NCBI RefSeq assembly: GCF_019175385.1
Contig: NC_083340.1
Coordinates: 22,332,336-22,396,335 of the forward strand
Direction: 5' to 3'
Length of the DNA stretch: 64,000 nt
Origin: Lycium barbarum
Lineage: Eukaryota; Streptophyta; Magnoliopsida; Solanales; Solanaceae
The translations under genes were made by a program, and so were the position numbers. This document shows, piece after piece, positions 11,000-21,270 of this stretch. A model generated the notes under the pieces. That model had not been told where the DNA came from. It worked only from the letters and a program-made list of their open reading frames with translations, and did no database searches. Numbering within the stretch: position 1 is the stretch's first letter; each line of letters opens with the position of its first letter.

Positions 11000-12575
11000 T
11001 AAGACTTATTTATGGATAGTAACTATCCTTTCTAATATTTAAGTTTAGTAGCTATATTATTTAAATTTTACAATTCATAGTTACCCCATTTTTTACTAAT
11101 TAACTGTGCTGCCCCCGTATCTCTACATACACGCTACATGTTTATCTCTCTTCCTAAATATACTCTCTCTTCCTAAATACACGACAATTAACTCCCCAAT
11201 TCTCTCAATTTCTTCCATTATTCAAATCATTTTCTATCACATCTTCAATTCTCATATCTGTTTTTCACTCTCCATATCTCCTCATTATTCAAATCAGTTT
11301 CTATCACATCTCCAATTCTCATATCAGTTTCTTGTCATGAAGATTTGAGCAACTAACAATTTTTTTTAAGTGAGTACATGACTCATATTGAGAGTGTTGA
11401 TGAAATTAGTGAGGGAAAGAGAAAAAATATGAAGGTCATGGAGAAATAATGTTGTTAATGGATTTCTGTTTTGGATGACCAAGGAAATAGAGATGTCGAA
11501 TAAGAGAAAATGGAGAGCTGAAACATGTTTTATTACAGTGTTAATAGTTCCTTAGGTGGTGTAGCATTATATTATCTAGGAGCAAGAGAATAGGTTGTTG
11601 GTAGAGAAACACCATTGATGAGAGTTGTGAAGTTTCATGCCCACCAAGTGTTTGATAAAATGTTTCAGTATATTTCAATGTATTTGTGTGTATTAACAAC
11701 ATTATATTTAATTTTCAGTGTATTTCAGTGTATTATTTCACTGTATTTCAATGTATTTATCTTATATTTTTGGCAAAAATATAGTGAATGTTCCAAATAT
11801 ATAGCCTATTTTTGCTCCACTTTGTTTTCACGATTTTGTATCTCGCTGTATTTCAATGTATTTCTAATTTATGAAACAATTATGATATATTTCATTATAT
11901 TCCATTGTATATACGCATACTACAACTTTATATTTCTTAAACAATCAACCATATTTTATTGTATTCCAGTGTATATTTTTCTGTATTTGAATGTTTTTAG
12001 ATCTTTAGTGATTTTTGAATTCAAAAAGTTTTGATTGTGATAAAAGTTGAGAGAGATTGGTGAGCCGTTATAGAAGAACAACCGTTATGCGTGATTTATG
12101 AGAAGTTTTAAATTGAATCCCATTTAAAAAAAAAAATAAATTTGTTCCATAAATAGGGCCTGATTTACTCTCTGGTGATTTGCGTTTCTTGTATTTCACT
12201 GTATTTTATTATATTCCATTGTATATATGCATACTACAACTTTTGAATGGAGTGATTTTGTTGAGTTTTTTTGAATTCAAAAACTTTTGAATGGAGTGAT
12301 TTTGATTGACAGACGTGAGCTGTTATGGAACCTCATAAGGTTTGCGTAAATCATGGAAGCATTAATACAAATTACCCTTTAATTTGGAAAATATTTTTAT
12401 TGCCTTAAATAGAGCCGTTCTTTACTCAACAACGTCGTTGTATTTCGCTGTATTTCTCTGTATTTCGAAAACGCGAAATTTACTGGAAATACAGCCAAAA
12501 GCAGTTACGAATTGTAATTTTTCAAGTTGTAGCTATAAATTGTTAGAACCTATTAAAAGGTAGATATTTGTGTAA
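11000..12575. mobile_element. Probable non-autonomous DNA element rich in TGTATTTCA repeats
   Basis: The segment near 11025-11085 and the complement of 12500-12565 align as imperfect terminal inverted repeats; shared landmarks are TAGCTAT and ACAATTCRTARTTAC. Between them the DNA is AT-rich, with many irregular copies of TGTATTTCA(A/G/C)TGTATTT, densest at 11660-11980 and 12190-12480. No protein family is recognised. The 139-codon open frame at 11615-12034 is low-complexity and probably not a gene. The TSD is unresolved. Confidence 0.5.
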
Positions 12576-12639
12576 GTTTCACTTTCTGTTTACTGGCATA
12601 GGGCTGATGGCTTTGGGCTACGCAAAAATTAAATACCAG

Positions 12640-13460
12640 CCCATTTGAAGGGCAAAATTTATTTATTTTTGCGTGGATCATCCTTCTTCTGGGGTGGTAT
12701 TTAACTTTTGTCCCTCAAATTAGTGGTCTTTAATTTTTGTCCTTCGCCTGTTCTGGATTCGAATCCCAGTTTAGTTAAAAAAAAGAAAGAAAGGAATTTC
12801 GCTAAAATTCTGCCAAACTATGCCTTAAGGTAAAGTTTTAATCTGAATTTTTTTTTTTTTTGAAACTGGTAACTGTATGTAATCTGGATATTGTCTTGCT
12901 TTCAGCATCATTGATAATGTTGTTTTGGCTTTTCAGGCTCCAGTTAGTGATTGAGAATATAAAGTCACTCTTCTTGATATTGCTTCGATGATTGATTTGG
13001 CCCCAGACATGATAAGTAAAGGTCGTGAATCAGAGTTAATGCCAAGGAAGGCAAATCCAGATGCTCCAATCACTGCCTTTAGGTTAGGGTGATTATTAGA
13101 TCTAGCTACTTCAACCTCAGCTCAATCATATTGAATTACCTCGTGACCTAGACGATGTTGGTTGTCTTCAAGGCAGAATTTTAAAGCCAAATTCTGCTTT
13201 AAGGAAGAGTTTTACCCAAAGTTTTGCCTTAAGGTAGAATTGAAACTCTGCCCGAATCATGCAAAACTCTGTCTTGTGAATCCAAGCTCTGCTTTAATTT
13301 TTTTTTAAAATTTTTGACTGAGCGGGGGTTCGAATCCGAAACCAAAGAGTTCTAACGAAGGACAAAAATTAAAGACCACCCCAAAATAAGGGCATTCTTG
13401 CGAATTGCCCGGCAAAATTTAAAGACCAGTCCATTTGACGGGCAAAACCGTGCAATTACT
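12640..13460. repeat. Degenerate dispersed inverted-repeat element (copy A)
   Basis: Contains modules shared with 13522-14864 and 38164-38632: CTTTAATTTTTGTCC, a GGATTCGAATCC-like box, and tracts related to AAGGCAGAGTTT. The left and right halves are inverted relative to each other (12690-12770 against 13315-13385). Boundaries are uncertain. An exon-like fragment lies in its middle. Confidence 0.6.
12937..13082 (+). pseudogene. Exon-like gene fragment captured in a repeat, host gene not recognised
   Basis: A 146-bp stretch begins after a splice-acceptor-like TTTTGGCTTTTCAG and ends at an AG followed by GTTAGG. It reads in one frame with protein-like composition, including the segments EYKVTLLDIASMIDLAPDM and KGRESELMPRKANPDAPITA, with one stop (TGA) at codon 6. 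Surrounding DNA is the low-complexity repeat family of copy A. I infer a fragment of an exon copied into a non-autonomous element. I cannot name the source gene. Confidence 0.5.
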
Positions 13461-13521
13461 TGGTTTGGGGTTTCTTCGTGGGCTACAAGGGTAGAAGAAG
13501 ACCATTTTTATGTGTGGAATA

Positions 13522-14864
13522 CCCTTCAAAGGCACTTGTCATTAATTTTTGTCCCTCAAATTTTTAATTTTTAATTTTTATCATTCGCCTAAAACCCATG
13601 GGTTCCAGGTTCGAACCCCCGCTCAGTCAAATATTAAAAACAATTGCAAGGCAGAAGTTTGTAGCAAAGTTAGGCCTACTTAGAGGCAAACTTCTGCCTG
13701 AATGGACCTAATTTTGGGTAAAAGTTGGCCTAAGGCAAACCTCTACCTGAATAGTAGGAGTGTCAATGGGACGGTTCGGTCGGTTATTTTAAAAAAATTA
13801 TACCATCCCAATTCTTCGGTTATTTTATTTTGTATAACCAAAATTAGACTTTTCGAGACCGTCCCATCATCTCGATTTTTCTTCGATATCGGTACGGTTT
13901 GGTTAATTTTCGCTTATTTTAGCTTTAAAGTGTCACTTAAGAATACACCACATCAAAATGTAACGACACAGACCTCTACAAACCTATTTGTAGTACACCA
14001 TCAAATAAAGCTTCTATTTGTTTCTTATGAAATATTTAATGTAAAAGCTATTAAAAAAACTACACAAAGTAATTAAACTGAAATGTGTTATATCAAGTAG
14101 CAAGACAACAACGATGGTATCATCGTGACATGAATCCTCACTGATTGACCAAGGAGAAGAATAACTTGCCAAAGACAACAATGTTGAATTGAGCCAAAAC
14201 AAATGTTAGCTTATAGGCCACAGAAACCACATCTTGAATTTGATACATATATATCAAGCAACATAGTAGAGGAGACCAAGATGGAGTTAAACTTCTGTTG
14301 GTGCTAACTATAACAAAAAATGCCTACTTAAATCATCTAAATATATGACCGTATGACTATGTATATGAGGTACTTTTAAAACTAAATCCAATCAACTAAA
14401 GGCCCAAAATTTAGTGGCCAAAATTCTTTTTTATATTTAAAATAGAACTTATAAAATATATTTTATATATTCAATTTAACATATTTTTAATATATAAAAT
14501 ATATTTCATACATGTAAGGCTATTCGGTTCGGTTCGGGAATTTTTCGGTTTTTTGTATAAATTAAAAAGACAACCCTAATTGTTAAGGACAGTTATAAGC
14601 TTTAATAAAAATTCACGATTTTATTGAAAAAAACACTATAAATCGGTTCGGTATGGTTAGTTTCGGTCGGTTTTTCATATTTTTTTGACACCCCTACTGA
14701 ATAGGCCTAATTTTGCTACAAACCTCTGTCTTGCGATTATTATTTTTTTGTTTTTTTTACTGAGCCGAGATTCGAACCTAGAACCTCGGGGTATTAGGCG
14801 AAGGGCAAAAATTAAAAACCAACAATTTGAGGGGCAAAAATTAAAGACCAGTGCCTTTCAAGGG
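13522..14864. mobile_element. Dispersed inverted-repeat element (copy B), split by a hAT insertion
   Basis: Ends are CCCTTCAAAGGCACTTGTC and, in complement at the right, CCCTTGAAAGGCACTGGTC, followed on both sides by TTAATTTTTG(T/C)CCCTCAAAT. A TA lies next to each end and may be the TSD. The subterminal region has a GGTTCGAACCCCCGCTCAGT-like box in both arms, then tracts of AGGCAGAAGTTTG and TAGGCCT. Removing the 942-bp hAT leaves about 390 bp. No coding capacity. Confidence 0.65.
13755..14696. mobile_element. hAT-superfamily non-autonomous element, 942 bp
   Basis: Terminal inverted repeats TAGGAGTGTCAA and TTGACACCCCTA are flanked by the exact 8-bp direct repeat CTGAATAG (13747-13754 and 14697-14704). 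Subterminal GGTTCGGT and CGGTCGGTT motifs occur at both ends. No transposase is present. The insertion lies within copy B of the dispersed repeat. Confidence 0.92.
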
Positions 14865-15420
14865 TAATCGTGCAAAAGTTTTGGGCTTTTGTTTTGTTTT
14901 TATTTTCTTTTCTTTCCTCTTAAAACTTTTTAAAAAATAGAATTTCCAGGAAAGTTTACTGAGAGGTTTTGTATATCATTATGAAAATACAATAAAGGGG
15001 GAAGGGGGGAGGGGGGATTGGATCATACCCCTGATATGCAAACCCAGATTGCAAGCCACCTAAGCAAAAGGGAATGTTTAATTTGTGAGATTAAACATTC
15101 CCTGAGAAAGCCAAGCTATACGTTTAGCTAACAAAAATGTTGGTTTTGTCCTATCTTATCCTGATAGTAGGAAGCTGTATTCTATCCAAAAAAATAAGGT
15201 CCTTTAGCTCCGCTTGGCATCTGGTCAAATCCGTGAAAAATAATTTGATCATCAAGAGCGGTGGCCAATTTTGCCAAATAATCAGCCACTTAATTGGCTT
15301 CTCTATAACAATGGGAGAAATTAACATCAGCATGCTCAATTATGGAATTATTGTCCTTCACTATAATCTTCAGATTGAGATTGTTGGGAAACTTGTTTCT
15401 CCTCGGGTCACCTACCACCA

Positions 15421-15620
15421 GTGTTTAAAAAGGCAACACTCTTTCTTGGCTAGTCTAGTAGACTATATTCTAGGTCATTCGGAAGGCGAGACGTTTTACA
15501 TAGGGCGTAAGCCCGATGGGTATTTAATTTTTTGTATTTCATAAAATAATATAATTATAATAAATATTTTTAAATAGGTAAAATTACATAAAAAAATATA
15601 TAAAAAAAGTGTAAATAAAT

Positions 15621-15681
<61 letters not shown>

Positions 15682-16418
15682 TTGATCCTCACAAAAAGTC
15701 AATCAAAGCAATCCATTATACGCCACTTACAACTTGTAATTATATATAATATAACCTTAAAAGTATAAACAATACAATGAAATAAAAGTTATTATGAAAT
15801 GCAAACCAACTCTAACATCTTAACTTTCAAACAATGAAAAAATCACAATTTGTTAAAACAATATTACTATTATACAATTCATTATATCTCCCTATAAACA
15901 ACTTTATCAGTATTATAATTGAAACGTAACTCCTTCATGAATAAAAATAAAATTACTTTCAAATAGAGAAATAATAAAGTATGATAATTTGATACATAGG
16001 ACAAAAGACCAATGACAAGTGAAAATTCACAATTCGGTTATCAAAGAAATATTAAGTGATATTCACCCTCATGATGTTCTCATATAGTAAATATGCAATA
16101 CTACGACTTGTTATTTGAGTTATACCCAATCTTCTTATTTCGGTAAATGAAAAATTATTAAGTATCAATCATTTGTTAAAGAATTATGAGGGTCAACGGT
16201 TTTAATTAAGGAATTTAACATATAATTGTGTAAGAACTGTTAGGCGAGCCCTGAGCGTTGCGCGTTAGGCGTGTTTAGGGCGTACAATCGGGTGCTTAGG
16301 GCGTACAATCGGGCGCTTAGGGCGTAAGCCTCACAGGAATTAAGCCCCACACGTGAGCCCTGGGGCATTTTGCTAGTGCCCCGCCCCGGGGCGAGCCCCG
16401 AGGCGAGTCCCAGAACTG
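15421..16418. mobile_element. 1.0-kb insertion with 9-10-bp TSD inside the LINE remnant
   Basis: The LINE frame is interrupted exactly between two copies of CCTACCACCA (15411-15420 and 16419-16428). The inserted DNA begins GTGTTTAAAAAGGC and ends CGAGTCCCAGAACTG. Its right part is GC-rich with repeated GCTTAGGGCGTA and GGGCGAGCCCCG-like motifs; its middle is very AT-rich. The TSD length suggests a Mutator-like element, but the terminal inverted repeat is only a few bases (CAGT). Confidence 0.75.
15624..15681. repeat. (TA)n(TG)n microsatellite
   Basis: About 32 bp of alternating TA followed directly by about 26 bp of alternating TG, within the 1-kb insertion. Confidence 0.97.
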
Positions 16419-16580
16419 CCTACCACCAAAGAATTCATATCGATAGTCTAACAAAAGTGGTCACTATCTTTAATCATTTTAGCAGCAAACTGAGCAACCA
16501 AAGCCTCAACTATGTTGCGATCTTTACTCTATAGAGGTGCAGCAAAGGCGAACAAAAATTCCCTGAATCCCCCGACTTTA

Positions 16581-19226
16581 TATTACACTAGTTTCTGAAC
16601 CCAATACTGATGAATGGTGGAGGTAATAAGGCGTTGAACTCAAAATGTCGTGAGCAATGTTAATAATATAAAAGGTAAACCTTAATTACATACCTCAAGC
16701 AATATATAGAATAATCTTGTTGATTTATAATACTAAAGTCTCAACGAAATAAAATTTAACTGCTATGCGTAATTCTCGTAACGTTCTTTACATGATTTTG
16801 AATTATTGAGTAATTTATTAGTGGCAATAGAAAGGGTCGAAAAGGAATTCAATAAAGAATGCTCATCTTTTGGAAAATTGTCAAGCTTAGTGTCACACAA
16901 GCATGAATGAAAAATTATACTTCAATTTTTATTTCTAAAATTCATGTCATAAAAATTATAGACAAAGGAAAGATAAACAGAAAGGGTGAAAATGAACATC
17001 TGTGGCTGTACACGACACTGTGTTAGATGATAAATTATTAAAGGGAAATTTGTGTGAGCTCTCTACTATAGGATCACTATTACTAACTATTACCTACATT
17101 ATTAAATATTTACTAATATTACCAATATTATATGTACACGAAATTATCCCTTAAAACCCAATTAAATCTTTCATAATGCTTATAAGTTGGGCGATCTACC
17201 GGTCTTTTTCTTCTACGGGCTTTTTTGTTTATACACTCTTATACACTATTATGCATTATTTATACACTTATATAGGTAATGTATATAGGTAATGTTTTAC
17301 CTTGTATAAATATGTATCAAACCTTATATAAAAGTGTATAAACTTTGCTAGCTACGATGACTTTCAGTTACAATTCTTGTTTAAGACCAGTTCAAATATC
17401 TTCTACCAAATGACCCTAAATTTTGTGGACAACCTCCTTAGTCAATTTTTAACAAGTCTAAAAAACATTCGGTTCAATTTCTCACAAAAATCATATTCGA
17501 AATTCAAACTCACTTCTTTAAGCTTACAACAATAATTAAAGCTGGTTACCTTTCTAATCTAATTTCACCATCCAAATTTTACAAAATTAGTACTCGAATC
17601 ACGATTTAAGCTTCAAACACAACAATAAATCATGATCATTTGTTGGACTGTCAATCTGGCAACAAAAACAGATTGGTTTGTGTTTTGAGCAGTGGATGAC
17701 TTGGTAGGAGATTTAGCAACGAAATTTGCTTGAAGTGTTGGGTTGTGACTTGCACTCGCTAGGGATGTAGAGTTCCCGTTTGCTCATAAATTGTGCGATC
17801 TAATGGTCTTTTTCTTCCAGGAACTTTTTGCTTGACACTCTTATATATTATTATGCATTCTTTATACAATTATATAAGCGATGTTCTACCTCGTATATAC
17901 ATCAGTTTAAAATCAATACTCTAATCAGGTTTTAAGCTTCAAACACAACAATAAATAAAGTTTTTTCAACTATCAATCAATAGAAACCACAATCACGCAC
18001 CCTAGAATTTCGACCTTCCCATATTCGAGCTTCTCAAAACTCATCAATGGTATATTTCAAAATAACTCGCAGCCTTTTGAAATGTCAGGTTATTTTGAAG
18101 TAGTTTTGTGATTTTTGAAATTGTTTCAAGGGAATCTCAGATTGGTCTAAACGTGACTCAACATTGTCCAACAACAGTGGCAAGTGAAATGTAGTATGGA
18201 ACTGAAAGTGGAAGTCAAAAGAGGAATAAACAGCATAGAAGTAATGAAAGAGAGACCGGGTGAAATTTTATTTCAAAATATATGCATTATGGGTCCAATC
18301 GAGTAAGATTAAAAATATTGACCCATTTTGGCTATAATATTGGTCGGGTGACTCAAAATGTAGATATTCCTAACTTAAATCCTACATATAGTTCTAACAT
18401 GTGACTTGATTTATAAACTTATTTTTCAGGAAAAAGAGTCATATTTGCCCTTGTACTATTCAACAAGGCTTAATATTACCATCCATTATAGTATCAGTCA
18501 GCATATGCTCCGAACGTCACAAAAATAGCTCAAAGTTGTCCTTCCTCTTTTAACCTCATCCATATTAGCTACATGGCATGTCAACTCTCCACACTTGCCA
18601 TTCTTCTTTCACCACCACTCCAAACCATAAACACCTTCTCATATCTACCATCACCACCAACATAAAATCATCTTTTTATCTTCTATTTGTTAAAAAATAA
18701 ATATTAACAAAACCTTTAATTTTCAACGTCAACATATCTAATGGTAATCGCAGTAATCCTCCTCACATAATAATCTTCACAATACACGTATCACAAGCTA
18801 TTAATTCTTTATTTACTTCTTTTTTTTCTTCTTAATTATCTAGTTAAGTATAGAAGGAAAGTGGATTTGGTTTTGTTTCTCAGAAGTCGGAAGTACAGAG
18901 TAATGAATACTTCTTCCAGTTGGAATGAAGTATTGATCCTTTGGATCATTTGTTTTCTTTTATTTTTAGTTAGTTTAGCATTATTGTACCAACTCGATAT
19001 TTTTTCAAATGTTTAGAATTGCTCTCTTAGTCATAGTTTATTTAATTTTAGCGGGTTTCATATCGTATGGGGTAATTATGAAATATAGTTATACAATATG
19101 TGAACTTGATATATTGTTTAAGGGAAATTGACAAAATGATACTACTCCTACATATTATTGGCATCTTTCTAACGTAAAAAGCTTTAGCAAATTGTAGGCT
19201 AAAAGAATTGGCACAACTTAACCAAC
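16581..19226. other. AT-rich intergenic DNA with a dispersed duplicate
   Basis: No gene is recognised. Segments 17186-17300 and 17788-17890 are related direct copies; both have GTCTTTTTCTTC followed by TTATGCATT and TTATACA motifs. CTTCAAACACAACAATAAAT occurs near 17611 and 17937. These suggest an old local duplication or two copies of one element. Around 18430-18600 the text resembles common Solanaceae intergenic repeats, but no boundaries are clear. Confidence 0.4.
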
Positions 19227-19450
19227 TAAGCAAAGAGGTGGCTAAATAATAGGGATGAATAATTTTTTTATCCTTTATTTAACATAACAAAGCAAAGAGG
19301 TGGCTAAATGATAGGGATCAACATTTTTTTTATCCTTTATTTAACATAACAAAGCAAAGAGGTGGCTAAATAATAGGGATCAACATTTTTTTATCCTTTA
19401 TTTAACATAACAAAGCAAAGAGGTGGCTAATAATAGGGATGAATATTTGT
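19227..19450. repeat. Four tandem copies of a ~62-bp unit
   Basis: The landmark AGCAAAGAGGTGGCTAAAT recurs with a period of 61-62 bp, near 19227, 19289, 19351 and 19412. Each is followed by AATAGGGAT, a T-run and CCTTTATTTAACATAAC. Copies differ by a few bases. They could be mistaken for spaced repeats, but there are no unique spacers. Confidence 0.9.
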
Positions 19451-19827
19451 TTTTCTTAATTTTAGCTCCGTTTTAACTTGGTTTAATCCCAATTCTCTTT
19501 ATAACTCAATGCATCTAAAATAATAGACATATACACCAAGAATATCTTGATATTATCGATAAAGAACACAACAATAATAATAATTGTTTTTGTACCAGAA
19601 GTAGTGTACGAACACTGCAACTGATTGTTGTACCAGAAGTACTGTAAGTTGTAACATTAAGTTTTAGCCTATTTCATTGATAAATAAGCATGTGGGTTCC
19701 ACATTATTTGAAGTAAACCACGTGTACCTATCTTTTACAGCACTAATTGGGTCTTACAACATTAGCCTCTGTAATTCTCTTCCCTTCGCTGCTCCTTTCT
19801 ATCTCTCCAATTTTCCTCGCTACTGTT

Positions 19828-20145
19828 TTCATGCTTCGGAGCGCCATTTCTCTGTTTGGTGAGTTTTTCAGCTTTTTCTCACTTATAATACTTGTTCAGT
19901 GATCTATTCTATGTTGTTTCTCTCTGTTCGTTACTCTTTTTAAAGTGTGATTTTTTATGCTGGGAAAAGGTATTTAGGGTTCTCGGTTCCAATTTTTGCA
20001 ACGAAATCCATGCATCATGCATGTATTCATTTTTGTTAATTGAGCTTCTCGCGGGTATTGTAAACTCTGAGAAATTAGAGAAGAAGCCAGGTTTGGCATT
20101 AAAGGGTTCAAATAGAAGTTCCACAAATGATAGTTTTCATCGGGT
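19828..20145 (+). other. Exon-like segments, possible 5' fragment of a gene
   Basis: A pyrimidine-rich leader is followed by an ATG near 19829, a short frame MLRSAISLF, and a strong donor-like G/GTGAGT near 19859. A second segment near 20040-20145 reads LLAGIVNSEKLEKKPGLALK in one frame and ends at a donor-like GG/GTAAGT. I could not find an acceptor that joins the two in frame, and nothing downstream continues a protein. It may be a gene relic or chance. No family is recognised. Confidence 0.25.
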
Positions 20146-20744
20146 AAGTGAGTAGTTTCGTTGTCCATAGTTTATTGGAAAAACATTAAATTACATTCTT
20201 TAACCATGCTTCATTTATTCTAATTTAGTTATGTGAGTTAAGTTTATTTTCTTCTATTTCACGAAGGATCTGTGTCAATGATAAAATGATGTTTTCAGCA
20301 GTATAACATGTGCTTAAATTGTGTAATTTCACTTTGGGATTTTGTACATTAATCAATATGTTTTCTGTGCACTGTACATCTGTGGACGTATTCCACTTAA
20401 GCAGAGTAAATCAATAGTTCTGTTGCTGTTTTTCAAAATAGGCACCATTATAGGCTAATCTGAGCTCTCTTATTGTTTAAAGATTGGTTTTCTTCTTACT
20501 TTTGTTTTTGACTTCCCTAAAGCTTTTAATTGGATATTAAAATAGCCTGATATGATTTCAATTTCTCCCTTCTTCGTCCTGCATTCACCAAAGATGCATG
20601 AATTAAGAATTGTTGGCCCGTGCGCTATGTTTAGATATGAAAATACTAAACATTTATATAGTACTAATAACTAACCAAATATACGTTAACTTCAGCTATT
20701 ACGAATATATTTGGATTAAAATACAAAATTATAATTAAAATAAA

Positions 20745-20870
20745 ACAAAAGCTTTTGTGGCGACCTCAAAGGCTGCCACTACAGCTCCACCTTTAGCGGC
20801 GACAACGTCGCTACATAGACCTTTTCGAGCGACCAATTATTTGTCGCCACAATACTTTTTCCTTCATATG
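20745..20870. mobile_element. Degenerate MITE-like palindrome
   Basis: TTTTGTGGCGACCTC at the left and GTCGCCACAATAC at the right form imperfect inverted ends around a GC-rich centre (TAGCGGCGACAACGTCGCTA). TSD not resolved; class unknown. Confidence 0.45.
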
Positions 20871-20984
20871 TTATTAGAATAATTAATTAGCAAAAGTATA
20901 GTTATGTCTAAAAAAAACACCCCAAAAATATATTCATTTGTGAAAATTCCTCTTTATATAATTAGGGATTAAAAAAATAATTTT

Positions 20985-21180
20985 AATCTAAGCTTATTGG
21001 GTTATCCGTTTAACCATTAACTGAACCTGTAAAACTCAAACCGAACCGATAACCCAATAAAAAGTTTTACAAAATCGTTTACAAACCGTTATCTCAATAA
21101 CCCGATACCGATAAACCAATAGCGTTTTTATTAGTTCGATTTATCGGTTAAACCAGTTTTTGCACACTCTTAGTTGTAAG
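20985..21180. repeat. Degenerate repeat rich in AACCGATAA motifs
   Basis: Both strands show variants of CGGTTATC/GATAAACC, ending in GTTTTTGCACACTCTTA. It resembles Solanaceae hAT-type MITE remnants, but intact termini and a TSD are not visible. Confidence 0.35.
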
Positions 21181-21206
21181 GGAAGAATCTTCACAATCAA
21201 ACAATA

Positions 21207-21270
21207 GGAGGCGAACGCGTGTCCTTTGGACGGTCTCCGTTCCAATATGGTAAAGAGAAAGTTGGATCAC
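21207..21270 (-). pseudogene. Short polyphenol oxidase gene fragment
   Basis: Reading minus, these 64 bp encode DPTFSLPYWNGDRPK followed by DTRSPP. This aligns without gaps to residues 221-241 of the intact PPO in this window ([15 protein letters not shown] then GMRLPP). DNA identity is high over the stretch; the copy has lost the tryptophan and other conserved residues. No further PPO sequence is visible on either side, so it is an isolated fragment about 16 kb from the gene, probably from a lost PPO paralogue or a captured piece. Confidence 0.8.

Larger units (their letters stand above)
15140..16580 (-). pseudogene. Non-LTR retrotransposon RNase H-domain remnant, split by an insertion
   Basis: On the minus strand the two outer parts (about 16580-16429 and 15410-15140) join into one reading frame typical of the plant-type RNase H domain at the end of LINE-like reverse transcriptases. 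The landmarks are EALVAQFAAKMIKD, then NNSIIEHADVNFSHCYREAN and VADYLAKLATALDD. The latter matches the usual RxxNxxADxLAK motif. In-frame stops interrupt it, for example between EAN and VADYL and in the upstream part. No reverse transcriptase or endonuclease domain is visible, so only the 3' end of a dead element remains. The open frame on the plus strand over the same bases is a shadow. Confidence 0.7.

Noticed and set aside
11615..12034. 139-codon plus-strand open frame
   Set aside because: Composition is driven by TGTATTTCA repeats; no domain or homologue is recognisable.
13601..13640. tRNA-like T-loop word GGTTCGAACCCCC
   Set aside because: No cloverleaf, anticodon arm or acceptor stem can be formed around it. 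It belongs to a dispersed repeat family.
15137..15544. Plus-strand open frame of 135 codons
   Set aside because: It is antisense to the LINE RNase H remnant, whose motifs read clearly on the minus strand, and it runs into the 1-kb insertion.
15421..16418. Assignment of the insertion to a named MULE family
   Set aside because: The TSD length fits, but the terminal inverted repeat is only a few bases, so I left the family open.
19227..19450. Regular 62-bp repeats that might suggest a CRISPR array
   Set aside because: This is a plant genome, the whole unit repeats without unique spacers, and no cas genes are present. It is a simple tandem array.
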